A stretch of DNA of 46,412 nt from Rhodoferax sp. (GTDB taxonomy: Bacteria > Pseudomonadota > Gammaproteobacteria > Burkholderiales > Burkholderiaceae_C). Within the stretch, counting starts at the first letter, position 1, and every line of letters begins with the position of its first letter. This document shows, in pieces, positions 24,580-32,948 of the stretch. The notes under the pieces are model-generated. The model saw only the letters and a list, made by a program, of their open reading frames with translations. It did not search any database and was not told where the DNA came from. The position numbers and the translations under genes are program-made. The stretch lies in assembly GCA_029865845.1 (NCBI GenBank), contig JARXAM010000123.1, positions 1 through 46,412 of the forward strand, given 5' to 3'.

Positions 24580-25008
24580 TTATCGGCTGGGGTGCAGGCA
24601 CTGCCGTGCAGCGGCTCCCCAGCGCTCCAGCCGCTTGCCCATGCAAAGTACCGCGTGGTCTTTGCTGAGGACGGTGCACTGGTGTGCCACGGCGAGGTCG
24701 ATGAACCGCTGGTCGTCCGGGTCTTTGCAGGTCACCTGCGCCTTGGGGGCGGGTGCAACCGTGTGCACCCACGCATCACGGGCGGCCAGCACGTCCTGTG
24801 GTTCCAGCGCATAGAAAGCCAGGCGCTTGGCAATCTGGGGATAGGCCAACACCCGTTCCAGCTCGTCGCGCATCGCCTCGGTAGACAGCCAGCGCAACTG
24901 GCCTGCTGCCAAGGCGTCGCGCAGTGGCAGAGCCAGGGGGTCGTTGAACACCAAGAGGTCCAGCACGATGTTGGTGTCCAGCACGATGCTGGGCACCTGC
25001 TCAGTCAT
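24580..25008 (-). CDS. PIN-domain ribonuclease (COG1569-type putative toxin), no antitoxin seen
   Basis: A 142-residue PIN-fold protein. Acidic residues expected for a metal-dependent ribonuclease are in place: Asp11 in VLDTNI, Glu49 in RDELERVL, Asp96 and Asp99 in KDPDDQRF, and Asp117 in LSKDHAVL. Proteins of this group are annotated as toxin components of toxin-antitoxin pairs. No small antitoxin-like gene sits upstream; instead its ATG overlaps the end of the rRNA methyltransferase gene by 8 nt, so it appears translationally coupled to that gene. A housekeeping RNA-processing role is therefore as likely as a toxin role. It is followed by the ohrR operator region about 60 nt downstream. Confidence 0.82.
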   Translation of the reverse strand: MTEQVPSIVLDTNIVLDLLVFNDPLALPLRDALAAGQLRWLSTEAMRDELERVLAYPQIAKRLAFYALEPQDVLAARDAWVHTVAPAPKAQVTCKDPDDQRFIDLAVAHQCTVLSKDHAVLCMGKRLERWGAAARQCLHPSR

Positions 25009-26275
25009 GGGGGTGGGGTGCCGCAGGTTTGGCCAGGCGGCCTTTGACCATGTCGAACTTGAACAGGCGGCATTCCAGTGGGCCGTTCCACAGCGGCACC
25101 CGGCGAGATTCTTTGAGGCGCATCTTGCTAGGCAGCTTGAGGTCGGGGGTCAACATCCACGCGGTCCAGCCGCTGTAGTTTTTCTTCCAGTGGCTGGCCA
25201 ATTGGTTAAAGAAGTCCACGCCGTCGTCCGCCTCGGCCAGCTCCCGTGCGCCAAAGCGGGCGCCTTCACCCGCACCGGCCACGCCGCCAATGCCGATACG
25301 CTCCCCGTACGGCGGGTTGATCACCATGACACCGCCACCCGTCTCGCTCGCATCGATGGGCGGCATGCGCTGCAAAGCATCACCACCCCGAAACTCGATC
25401 ACGTCGGCCACGCCCGCGCGCTGAGCATTGCGCTGGGCAAAGTCCACCATGCGGTGCGACACATCGCTTCCGTAAATCAGGGCCTTCTGGCCCGGCTCGG
25501 GCTTCACAATGGCATCCGCGGCCTCCTGCTTCATGGCGGCCCACTCCTCCGCGCGGAAGGGTTTGTACTTCTCAAAGGCGAAGCGGCGCAGGGAACCGGC
25601 TGCGATATTGCAGGCGATTTGCGCGGCTTCGATGGCCACGGTGCCGCTGCCGCAGCAGGGGTCGTACAAAGGCAGCAAGTCGTCGTCACCGGAGGCCCAG
25701 CCGCTGGCAGCGATCATGGCGGCCGCCAAGGTTTCCTTGAGCGGCGCGTCCCCCTTGTCCTCGCGCCATCCGCGCTTGAACAAGGGCTCACCCGAGGTGT
25801 CGATGTACAGCGAACAGGCGTCGGTGGTCAGGTGGGCATAGATGCGCACATCGGGCCATTGCGTGTTCACGTCCGGGCGCACGCCGCCTGCCACTTCGCG
25901 GAAGCGGTCGCACACCGCGTCCTTCACTTTCAGCGCCGCAAAATTCAGCGAGGTGAGCGGGCTGTGCTGCGCGGTCACCTCTACCTTGATGCTTTCGCGC
26001 GGGCTGAACCAGCGCTCCCACGCCACCTGGGTGGCGGCGCGGTACAGGTCCTGCTCGCTGCGGTACTCGGTGTACGACACCAGCACCAGCACGCGCTGGG
26101 CCAGCCGGCTGTACAGGTTAAGCAACATGGCGTGCGTAAACGAGGTGCGCACTGCCACGCCGCCGCGCTGCTTGGTGATGCAGCCCGGGGGCAGTCCGGT
26201 GATCTGCAGGATTTCTGGCGCCAGGTAGTCCTCCACGCCCGCGGCGCAGGGGAGAAAAAGGGTGAGTTGGTTCAT
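25001..26275 (-). CDS. rlmL: THUMP-domain class I SAM-dependent RNA methyltransferase (RlmL-like)
   Basis: A 424-residue protein with an N-terminal THUMP/ferredoxin-like RNA-binding part (about 1-160) and a C-terminal Rossmann methyltransferase. The SAM-binding motif is DPCCGSGT and the catalytic motif NPPYGERI is of the N-methylating guanine type. Closest known function is RlmL, which makes m2G2445 in 23S rRNA; the RlmK half of the E. coli fusion is absent, as usual outside gammaproteobacteria. The start ATG overlaps the rpoN stop (ATGA), and its end overlaps the PIN gene, giving a coupled rpoN-rlmL-PIN string. The segment between the two motifs has a Gly/Ala-rich insert (about 343-357). Confidence 0.87.
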   Translation of the reverse strand: MNQLTLFLPCAAGVEDYLAPEILQITGLPPGCITKQRGGVAVRTSFTHAMLLNLYSRLAQRVLVLVSYTEYRSEQDLYRAATQVAWERWFSPRESIKVEVTAQHSPLTSLNFAALKVKDAVCDRFREVAGGVRPDVNTQWPDVRIYAHLTTDACSLYIDTSGEPLFKRGWREDKGDAPLKETLAAAMIAASGWASGDDDLLPLYDPCCGSGTVAIEAAQIACNIAAGSLRRFAFEKYKPFRAEEWAAMKQEAADAIVKPEPGQKALIYGSDVSHRMVDFAQRNAQRAGVADVIEFRGGDALQRMPPIDASETGGGVMVINPPYGERIGIGGVAGAGEGARFGARELAEADDGVDFFNQLASHWKKNYSGWTAWMLTPDLKLPSKMRLKESRRVPLWNGPLECRLFKFDMVKGRLAKPAAPHPHD

Positions 26276-27870
26276 AGCGCTTTGCGGAGTGAGGCGGGGG
26301 CGATCTTCAGGCCCTCGCGGTATTTGGCCACGGTGCGCCGGGCGCATTCAATGCCCTGCTCTTTGAGCATGTCGGAAATCTGGTTGTCGCTTAAGGGCTT
26401 TTTCGAGCTCTCGGAGGCGATGAACTGCTTGATCAGCGCACGCACAGCGGTGCTCGACGCGTTGCCGCCCGACTCGGTGCCCAAGCCCGAGCCAAAGAAG
26501 TACTTCAGCTCAAAAGTGCCAAACGGCGTGGCCATGTACTTGGCCGTGGTGACACGGCTGATGGTGGACTCGTGCAGGCCCAGTTCATCGGCAATCTCGC
26601 GCAACACCAGCGGGCGCATGGCCAGCTCGCCGTGGGTAAAGAAATTTTTCTGCCGGTCCACAATGGCCGTGCTCACCCGCAGGATGGTGTCAAACCGCTG
26701 TTGGATGTTCTTGATGAACCAGCGTGCCTCTTGCAAGCGCTGCTGCAAACCCGCGTGGCTGGAGCTGGCCTTGTGGTTGCGCAGCACGTTGGCGTAGATG
26801 TCATGCACCTTCAGTCGCGGCATCACATCGGGGTTCAGCTGCACCCGAAACTTGGGGCTGCCGCCCACTTTGCCGATGGGCACTACCAACACATCGGGCA
26901 CCACGATGTTGCGCTCCACATCCACAAAGCGGCGGCCCGGCTTGGGTTCTAGGCGGGCAATGAGCGCAATGGCTTCGCGTACCCGCGCATCACTGCCGAC
27001 CCCGGCGTGTACCAAGCGCTTGATGTCGCGGCGGGCTAGCAGGTCCAGGGGCTGTCGGCAAATGGCCAAGGCCACCTGCAACACCTCCGTGCGTTCGCAG
27101 CCGCCGTGCGGTGCGGCTGCGGTGTGCAGCGCATGCCCAATTTGCAGCCGCAGGCATTCCCCCAGGTCGCGGGCCCCCACGCCCACCGGCTCAAAGCTGT
27201 GCAAGATGCCCAGCGCGACCGTGAAGTGGTGCAGCAGCGCGTGCAACTGCTCTTCGTCCGCAGGGCCCAAGCTTTGCGCCAGCTCCGTCAAAGGGTCTGC
27301 CAGGTAGCCGTCGTCATTCAGGGATTCAATCAAAAACCGCAGCGCAGCGCTGTCTTCTGCATTCAGGCGCAGCCCGGCCGCTTGCCGATGCAGAAAAGAT
27401 TGCAGCGTGTCGCCCGAGCGAGCCCACTCGGTAGCGTCGCTGGGGTCGTCGTCGACTTGGTGGTTTTTGGCGGGTGCATCGCCGCCCCATTCCCCATCGT
27501 CGGGGGTGGTCTCGGTGCTGCCGTCGCCCTCCCAGCTGGGCACCTCTGCGGTGGAGGTTGCTGCGCTGTCCTCGTCATCGCCCGCACTGGATGCGCTGGA
27601 CGGTGCGTCTGTACTGGCGCTGTAACTGGGCTCTGCGGCGGCCTCTGAGAGGTGGTCGCCCAAACTCACGGTGGTATCGGCGCGTTCCAGCCCGAACGAC
27701 TCGCGCTCTGCCTGGTCGTCCTGCAATTCCAAAAACGGGTTTTCATCGAGCATCTGCTCGACTTCCTGCCCCAGTTCGAGCGTGGAGAGTTGCAGCAAGC
27801 GTATCGATTGCTGCAACTGTGGCGTTAACGCCAAATGCTGAGAGACGCGAAGCGAGAGACCCTGTTTCAT
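26272..27870 (-). CDS. rpoN: RNA polymerase sigma-54 factor
   Basis: Sigma-54, needed for transcription from -24/-12 promoters activated by enhancer-binding proteins. The 532-residue protein shows region I with the Gln/Leu-rich LTPQLQQSIRLLQLSTLEL, a long acidic region II (about 50-150, rich in Asp, Glu and Ser), the core-binding domain, the helix-turn-helix region, and the C-terminal RpoN box ARRTVAKYRE. It follows lptB with no gap (TAG then ATG), a conserved proteobacterial order. Downstream, where hpf and PTS genes are common in other groups, is an rRNA methyltransferase overlapping by 4 nt. Confidence 0.96.
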   Translation of the reverse strand: MKQGLSLRVSQHLALTPQLQQSIRLLQLSTLELGQEVEQMLDENPFLELQDDQAERESFGLERADTTVSLGDHLSEAAAEPSYSASTDAPSSASSAGDDEDSAATSTAEVPSWEGDGSTETTPDDGEWGGDAPAKNHQVDDDPSDATEWARSGDTLQSFLHRQAAGLRLNAEDSAALRFLIESLNDDGYLADPLTELAQSLGPADEEQLHALLHHFTVALGILHSFEPVGVGARDLGECLRLQIGHALHTAAAPHGGCERTEVLQVALAICRQPLDLLARRDIKRLVHAGVGSDARVREAIALIARLEPKPGRRFVDVERNIVVPDVLVVPIGKVGGSPKFRVQLNPDVMPRLKVHDIYANVLRNHKASSSHAGLQQRLQEARWFIKNIQQRFDTILRVSTAIVDRQKNFFTHGELAMRPLVLREIADELGLHESTISRVTTAKYMATPFGTFELKYFFGSGLGTESGGNASSTAVRALIKQFIASESSKKPLSDNQISDMLKEQGIECARRTVAKYREGLKIAPASLRKAL

Positions 27871-28647
27871 CTACATCTTGAAATGTTCGCCCAGGTAGAC
27901 CCGGCGCACATCGGCGTTGTTGACGATCTCTGAGGGCGTGCCCTGTGCCAGCACATGGCCATCGCTGATGATGTAGGCGTGGTCACAGATGCCTAGGGTT
28001 TCCCGCACGTTGTGGTCTGTGATCAACACACCGATACCGCGCGCCTTCAAGAAATTGATGATGCGCTGAATCTCGATCACTGCAATCGGGTCAATGCCCG
28101 CAAACGGCTCATCGAGCAGGATGAAGCGCGGCCGGGTCGCCAATGCGCGGGCAATTTCGACCCGTCGGCGCTCGCCGCCCGAGAGTGCGATGGAGGGAGA
28201 TTCTCGCAAGTGCTCCACCCGCAGCTCATGCAGCAAGTCGCTCAGTCGCCGCTCGATCTCGGGGGGCGACAGTGGCTTGCCCGCGTCGTCGAGTTGTAGT
28301 TCGAGTACCGCCCGCACGTTGTCCTCGACGTTGAGCTTGCGAAAAATGGAGGCCTCTTGGGGCAAATAGCCCAGCCCAAGTCGGGCGCGGCGGTGGATGG
28401 GCAAATGCTCAATGCTCTGCCCGTCGATGGTGATGTCGCCAGCGCTGGCGCGCAGCAGGCCCACGATCATGTAAAACGAGGTGGTTTTGCCAGCGCCATT
28501 GGGGCCCAGCAGGCCCACCACTTCGCCGGTGCGCACCGTGAGTGACACGTCCCGCACCACCTTGCGTTTGCCGTAGGCCTTTTGCAGATGGCGGGCTTCC
28601 AGCCGCCCGGTCGCCTCATCCGGGATGTCCAGGGTGGTGGTTCTCAC
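27871..28647 (-). CDS. lptB: LPS export ABC transporter ATP-binding protein LptB
   Basis: Cytoplasmic ATPase that powers lipopolysaccharide extraction by LptFG. The 258-residue protein has Walker [10 protein letters not shown], the ABC signature [15 protein letters not shown], Walker [13 protein letters not shown] and switch histidine ITDHN, along with LptB-specific [14 protein letters not shown]. The start codon is GTG at 28647, overlapping the lptA stop as GTGA. An N-terminal extension of about 15 residues ([15 protein letters not shown]) precedes the usual start of the fold. It is immediately followed by rpoN. Confidence 0.95.
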   Translation of the reverse strand: MRTTTLDIPDEATGRLEARHLQKAYGKRKVVRDVSLTVRTGEVVGLLGPNGAGKTTSFYMIVGLLRASAGDITIDGQSIEHLPIHRRARLGLGYLPQEASIFRKLNVEDNVRAVLELQLDDAGKPLSPPEIERRLSDLLHELRVEHLRESPSIALSGGERRRVEIARALATRPRFILLDEPFAGIDPIAVIEIQRIINFLKARGIGVLITDHNVRETLGICDHAYIISDGHVLAQGTPSEIVNNADVRRVYLGEHFKM

Positions 28648-29264
28648 GGGGCGACCTTGTCCAGTTGGGTCGATGGCTTGAGCACGATCGGTGCGGCGGG
28701 TGCACCTGCGGCTTTCGCTGCGGACGTTCCCTCGGGCTTGGGGGTGAGCATCACCCGTACGCGACGACCCGGCCCCGCAGCGGTTTTGGGTGCGCCATCC
28801 ACGGTGAATCGATCGGTGAGGTTTTCGTACAAGATGGTTTCGCCCATCACCTCGTCAGCCAGCGTGGTGCCCCGTAAGCGTCGCATCTCGGCTTTGCGGA
28901 CAAACCGTACCGTGTCGGCTTTGCCATCGTATTCAATGGTGTCGGCCTCGCCTTCAATAAACTCCTCAAGCCCTTCGCGCTTTTGACGGAAAAAGGCTTG
29001 TTTCTGGGCGCTGCCCGTGACGATGCCATGCTGAAACCCTTCTGGGTCTTGGCGCACTTCTAGGCGTTCGCCGCGAATCACGATGCTGCCCTTGGTCAGC
29101 AGCACATTGCCGGAAAACACACTGATTTGCTGAAGGTCGTCGTAGCGAAGCGCGTCGGACTCGACTTGCATGGGCTTGTTCCGGTCGGCGTTTTCGGCGT
29201 GAACGGCTAGCGATACGCCTGCCAAGGCGAGCACCAGCGACAAAGTCAATCCATGTTTTTTCAT
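28644..29264 (-). CDS. lptA: LPS transport periplasmic protein LptA
   Basis: Periplasmic beta-jellyroll protein that forms the bridge carrying lipopolysaccharide between LptC and LptD. The 206-residue precursor has a signal peptide ([20 protein letters not shown]) cleaved after VHA, then the OstA/LptA fold: [32 protein letters not shown], and [17 protein letters not shown]. The last 40 residues are Ala/Pro-rich and low in complexity, outside the core fold. ATG 29264 is chosen for the signal peptide. lptB follows with an overlap. No lptC gene precedes it; the upstream gene is dsbA, 76 nt away. Confidence 0.92.
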   Translation of the reverse strand: MKKHGLTLSLVLALAGVSLAVHAENADRNKPMQVESDALRYDDLQQISVFSGNVLLTKGSIVIRGERLEVRQDPEGFQHGIVTGSAQKQAFFRQKREGLEEFIEGEADTIEYDGKADTVRFVRKAEMRRLRGTTLADEVMGETILYENLTDRFTVDGAPKTAAGPGRRVRVMLTPKPEGTSAAKAAGAPAAPIVLKPSTQLDKVAP

Positions 29265-29340
29265 AAGGGCACGAAACTTGCTCCACGAGCGCGTGGGCCA
29301 TTGTAGCGAGCCCCCACTGCGTGGAGGCCCAAAAGGTGCC

Positions 29341-29997
29341 TTATGCGCGGCCTGCGCGCAGGTCTGCCACCAAGGCATCGACCACCTGCAAGGCGCGGGA
29401 CATCGTGCCCGCCAGCGATCCGTCGGTGTAGAAGCGGCCTGCGATACCCAGCGCGGGCACGCCCTCCACTTTGTAGGCATTTTGCAGCTGCGCAGCCTTG
29501 CTCGCTTTGGTCGCGGTCGTGAACGAGTTGTACTGCGCGTTGAACTTGCTCATATCGACACCCTGCTGGCCTACCCAATCGAGAATGGCATCTGCCTTGG
29601 CCAAATTGCGCTTTTCCACATGGATGGCTGCAAATACCTTGGCATGCAGTTTCTCCACCAAGCCCATTGATTCCAAGGCAAAAAACAAGCGTTGTTGGGG
29701 GATAAAGCTGTCTTGGAACGCCACCGGTGCGCGTCGGAATGCTACGTCCTTGGGCAGCTTTTTGACCCACTCTTGCAGTTGGGGTTCGAACGCATTGCAG
29801 TGCGGGCAGTTGTACCAAAAAAACTCCACCACCTCGATCTTGCCGGCGCCGGCTTCGGTGGGGGCGCGTGGGTCTACCGCCAAAAAGTCGGTGCCTGCCT
29901 GCGGCCTTTTGGCCTGGGCCTGCACGCTGGTGGCAACGAGCGAGGCACTTGCCCACGCGGTGGCGCAGGCGACTTGGGTGAAAGCACGACGTTTCAT
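29341..29997 (-). CDS. dsbA: Thiol:disulfide interchange protein DsbA
   Basis: Periplasmic oxidase that introduces disulfide bonds into exported proteins. The 218-residue precursor has a signal peptide (MKRRAFTQVACATAWASASL, cleaved near VQA), a thioredoxin fold with the CPHC active site at Cys64-Cys67 in FFWYNCPHCNAFEP, an inserted helical domain, and the cis-proline loop VEGVPALGI. ATG 29997 is chosen for the signal sequence. It is the third of a same-strand run argS, SPOR protein, dsbA, with a gap of 58 nt behind the SPOR gene. Confidence 0.93.
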   Translation of the reverse strand: MKRRAFTQVACATAWASASLVATSVQAQAKRPQAGTDFLAVDPRAPTEAGAGKIEVVEFFWYNCPHCNAFEPQLQEWVKKLPKDVAFRRAPVAFQDSFIPQQRLFFALESMGLVEKLHAKVFAAIHVEKRNLAKADAILDWVGQQGVDMSKFNAQYNSFTTATKASKAAQLQNAYKVEGVPALGIAGRFYTDGSLAGTMSRALQVVDALVADLRAGRA

Positions 29998-30055
29998 ACT
30001 AAGTGACTCCATAAACCGAACGGAAAAAATGGGGGAATTGGTGCCGCACGGCGGT

Positions 30056-30730
30056 TCAGCGCTGTACCCGCACCAGCGTGGTGTCCAGACCTGCCTTGTC
30101 CAATTTTTCTTTGGATTTCTCGGCATCGTCTTTCTTTTCAAACGGCCCCACACGCAAACGATAAATGGGCTTGCCCGAGAGTTCGCGCTCCGATATCTTG
30201 GTGTCGATGCCGTTGAGCGACAGTTTGGCACGTTGGCTTTCTGCGTCTTCTGCCGCCCGGAATGACCCCACTTGCACCCAGTACGTAAACACGTCGCCAT
30301 CCACTGATGCGGCTTTCGCTTTGGCCAGGTCACCCAGCGGGTCTGCCGATACTTTGGCGTCGGTCTTGCTCTCGGGTTTGGTGGTGGACTTGGCATCCCC
30401 CTTTGCCTCGGTTTTGGCATCGACCTTGACCTCCGCTTTGGGCTCTGCCGGTTGGATGGCGGGCTTGGGGCTTGTTGGGCTCTCTGCGGCGGGCACGGTG
30501 TTCACCGGGGTGGCGGGTGCCGGGTTCTTGCCGTACATGGGGGCGTTGGGGTCCCAGTTTTTGTTCTTTTGCGCTTCTGCGGCATCTTGGTCGGCACTGC
30601 GGCTTTGGCTCTTGTTCATGAAAGGTACCGGCACTTTGGTCACATAGACCGCCACCGCCAGAGCCGCGCCCAAGCCCACTACCACGCCCACGATGAACCC
30701 GACCACGGTTCCCCCACGCTCGTTCTTCAT
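30056..30730 (-). CDS. SPOR-domain membrane protein (FtsN-like)
   Basis: A 224-residue bitopic inner-membrane protein with a short cytoplasmic tail (MKNERGG), one membrane helix (about 8-30), a Pro/Ala/Lys-rich periplasmic linker of roughly 110 residues with repeats of the type KAEVKVDAKTEAKGDAK, and a C-terminal SPOR domain (about 148-224, FTYWVQVGSF to VRVQR) that binds denuded peptidoglycan glycans at division sites. The layout matches FtsN-type proteins, but a specific FtsN essential motif cannot be confirmed. It follows argS by 21 nt and is presumably cotranscribed with it and dsbA. Confidence 0.88.
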   Translation of the reverse strand: MKNERGGTVVGFIVGVVVGLGAALAVAVYVTKVPVPFMNKSQSRSADQDAAEAQKNKNWDPNAPMYGKNPAPATPVNTVPAAESPTSPKPAIQPAEPKAEVKVDAKTEAKGDAKSTTKPESKTDAKVSADPLGDLAKAKAASVDGDVFTYWVQVGSFRAAEDAESQRAKLSLNGIDTKISERELSGKPIYRLRVGPFEKKDDAEKSKEKLDKAGLDTTLVRVQR

Positions 30731-30751
30731 GCCTTGCTCTCTTTGAAAGAA

Positions 30752-32449
30752 TTACATTTTTTGCGGGGCGCTCACGCCCAGCACAGCCAAGCCATTGTGC
30801 AGCACCTGCGCAGTCGCAGCGACCAGCGCGAGACGGGCCAGCTTGACCGTTTCATCATCCACCAGAATGCGCTCTGCATCGTAGTAGCTGTGGTAGCTGG
30901 CGGCCAGTTCGCGCAAATAGAAGGTGACGTCGTGCGGCGCTTCGCCTTCGGTTGCGGCTGTCAGCATCTCGGGGAACTTGGCCAACAGCAGCATTAGGGC
31001 CTGGGCTTGCGGGCTCTCCAGTGCCGACAAGTCCACGCCCTTGAGCCCTGCCACATCCCCTCCCCAACTCGCCAACACCGAGCAGATGCGCGCATGCGCG
31101 TATTGCACGTAGTACACCGGGTTGTCGTTGTTCTTTTGCACCGCCAAGTCCACATCGAAGGTGTACTCGGTGTCGGGCTTGCGGCTGAGCAAAAAGAAGC
31201 GCACTGCGTCCTTGCTGGTCCACTCGATCAGGTCACGTAGCGTCACATAACTGCCCGCACGCTTGCTGATCTTCACCTCTTCGCCCCCACGCACCACGCG
31301 CACCATGGTGTGCAGCACGTAGTCGGGGTAGCCTTGGGGAATGCCTACATCGGCCGCCTGCAGGCCAGCCCGCACACGGGCGATAGTGCCGTGATGGTCA
31401 GTGCCCTGGATATTCACCACCTTGCTGAAGCCGCGCTCCCACTTGGCAATGTGGTACGCCACATCCGGCACAAAGTAGGTGTAGCTACCATCCTTCTTGC
31501 GCATGACGCGGTCTTTGTCATCACCGTAGTCGGTGCTCTTGAGCCACAGCGCACCGTCCTGCTCATAGGTCTTGCCATTGCCCACCAGCTTGTTCACCGC
31601 CGCTTCCACACGGCCGCTGGTGTACAGGCTGGACTCCAGGTAGTACTGGTCAAAGTGCAGGTTGAAGGCCTGCAGGTCCTTGTCTTGCTCATTGCGCAGG
31701 TAGGCCACCGCAAACTGGCGGATGTTGTCGTAGTCGTCCACATCGCCATTGGCGGTGAACTCGCGGTCGTCGGCCTTGATCGACGCCTTGGCCTTAAAAG
31801 CCTCGGCAATGTCGGCAATGTAGTCACCGTTATAGAAGGCCTTGCTTTCGGGGTTGTCTGGGTCGGTCGGCCAGCAGCTGTCCCCCGGCTTGAAGCCCTT
31901 GGCCCGCAACTGGGTGCTTTTGGTCAGGGTGTCAATTTGCACACCCGCGTCGTTGTAATAAAACTCGCGGTGTACCTTGTAGCCTTGGGTGGCAAACAGG
32001 TTGCAAATGGCGTCACCCAAAGCGGCCTGGCGACCGTGGCCAACATGCAGCGGGCCGGTGGGGTTGGCGGACACAAACTCCACCAACACCGGTGTGCCGG
32101 TGTCGGGCTGGTAGCCAAAACGCGGCCCTTGCCCCAGCACCTCGCGCACGATTTCCTGCTTGGCCGCAGGCCGCAGGCGGATGTTGATAAAGCCGGGACC
32201 GGCGATCTCTACGTCTTGCACCCATTGCTGGTACACGGGGGTGGCTAGCAAAGCGGAGCGCAAGGTGTCGGCCAATTGGCGTGGGTTCATCTTGAGCGGC
32301 TTGGCCAGTTGCATGGCGGCAGTGGTGGCGAAGTCACCATGGGCTGCGACTTTGGGCGACTCGAACGTCGCCTTGGCGCCTGCACCTGGAGAAAGTTGTT
32401 CAAGGCAGGCCGCCAGCGCCTGCAGAAGTTGGTGTTTGACTGTGAGCAT
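30752..32449 (-). CDS. argS: Arginyl-tRNA synthetase
   Basis: Class I synthetase charging tRNA-Arg. The 565-residue protein has the N-terminal additional domain, the HIGH-type motif [11 protein letters not shown] in the segment [14 protein letters not shown], the KMSKS-equivalent KISKRAG, and the C-terminal anticodon-binding helices (DALA domain, [10 protein letters not shown] onward). The start ATG at 32449 gives [17 protein letters not shown] as in homologues. It heads the same-strand series argS, SPOR, dsbA, and diverges from the psiF-like gene across 146 bp. Confidence 0.96.
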   Translation of the reverse strand: MLTVKHQLLQALAACLEQLSPGAGAKATFESPKVAAHGDFATTAAMQLAKPLKMNPRQLADTLRSALLATPVYQQWVQDVEIAGPGFINIRLRPAAKQEIVREVLGQGPRFGYQPDTGTPVLVEFVSANPTGPLHVGHGRQAALGDAICNLFATQGYKVHREFYYNDAGVQIDTLTKSTQLRAKGFKPGDSCWPTDPDNPESKAFYNGDYIADIAEAFKAKASIKADDREFTANGDVDDYDNIRQFAVAYLRNEQDKDLQAFNLHFDQYYLESSLYTSGRVEAAVNKLVGNGKTYEQDGALWLKSTDYGDDKDRVMRKKDGSYTYFVPDVAYHIAKWERGFSKVVNIQGTDHHGTIARVRAGLQAADVGIPQGYPDYVLHTMVRVVRGGEEVKISKRAGSYVTLRDLIEWTSKDAVRFFLLSRKPDTEYTFDVDLAVQKNNDNPVYYVQYAHARICSVLASWGGDVAGLKGVDLSALESPQAQALMLLLAKFPEMLTAATEGEAPHDVTFYLRELAASYHSYYDAERILVDDETVKLARLALVAATAQVLHNGLAVLGVSAPQKM

Positions 32450-32595
32450 CGGCGGATTTTACGGGGCGTCTAACGGCCACAGTCGTCCGCCGTCAACGGT
32501 GCCCACGCGGCGCGCGCGGCGGCGCGGTATGCTGTGCTGCCCACTGCGGGCTTTCTGCAACGGCAGGTCACTGCCCTTTTTATACAGGACGAGAA

Positions 32596-32913
32596 ATGAA
32601 AAAACTGATTTCGTTAATGGCATTGGGTTTGGCTTTGGCAATGGGCAGCGCGCATGGCGCTGACGACAAGGCACCCACGGCCCAGCAGAACAAAATGAAG
32701 ACCTGCAATGCGGACGCCAAGACCAAGGAACTCAAGGGCGACGAGCGCAAAAAGTTCATGAGTGAGTGTTTGAGCGCGAAGCCCGCCGCCGCAGAAGACG
32801 GCAAATCTGCCCAACAAAGCAAGATGAAAACGTGCAACGCGGACGCCAAGACCAAAGACCTCAAGGGCGACGAGCGCAAAAAGTTCATGAGTGAGTGCTT
32901 GAGCGCCAAGTAA
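32596..32913 (+). CDS. psiF: Small exported protein with two PsiF repeats
   Basis: A 105-residue exported protein. The signal peptide MKKLISLMALGLALAMGSAHG ends near AHGA. The mature part is two copies of the PsiF (phosphate-starvation-inducible) domain: each has KMKTCNADAKTK, then LKGDERKKFMSECL, with a Cys pair probably forming one disulfide per copy. The copies differ at only two of 33 residues. PsiF function is unknown; in E. coli its gene belongs to the Pho regulon. No clear Pho box could be identified in the 146-bp upstream gap. A GGACGAG ribosome site supports ATG 32596. Confidence 0.88.
   Translation: MKKLISLMALGLALAMGSAHGADDKAPTAQQNKMKTCNADAKTKELKGDERKKFMSECLSAKPAAAEDGKSAQQSKMKTCNADAKTKDLKGDERKKFMSECLSAK
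32683..32781 (+). repeat. PsiF tandem repeat, copy 1 (99 nt)
   Basis: First of two 99-nt in-frame units encoding QQNKMKTC through CLSAK. It is closely similar at nucleotide level to the copy at 32812-32910, with identical runs such as CTCAAGGGCGACGAGCGCAA. Most differences are synonymous, so the duplication is under protein-level constraint. Confidence 0.9.
32812..32910 (+). repeat. PsiF tandem repeat, copy 2 (99 nt)
   Basis: Second unit, separated from copy 1 by a 30-nt linker (encoding PAAAEDGKSA). It differs at protein level only by Asn to Ser and Glu to Asp. Confidence 0.9.
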
Positions 32914-32922
32914 GCGGCCTGC

Positions 32923-32948
32923 TGCCCTGCGCTCTGGTGCTCAGGGCA
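32923..32948. terminator. Hairpin between convergent psiF-like and GGDEF-EAL genes
   Basis: TGCCCTG and CAGGGCA form a 7-bp stem with a 12-nt loop between two convergent genes and overlap the end of the minus-strand gene. No T-tract follows on either strand, so intrinsic termination is doubtful. Confidence 0.25.

Noticed and set aside
24580..25008. A complete toxin-antitoxin pair
   Set aside because: Neither flank holds a small antitoxin-like gene; the upstream neighbour is an rRNA methyltransferase.
24944..26797. A 617-codon open frame on the plus strand across rlmL and rpoN
   Set aside because: It lies opposite two well-supported genes, has a His/Gly/Arg-rich composition without domains, and has no ribosome site; it is a by-product of high GC content.
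31310..32248. A 312-codon plus-strand frame inside argS
   Set aside because: It is Val/His-rich and without motifs, entirely opposite arginyl-tRNA synthetase.
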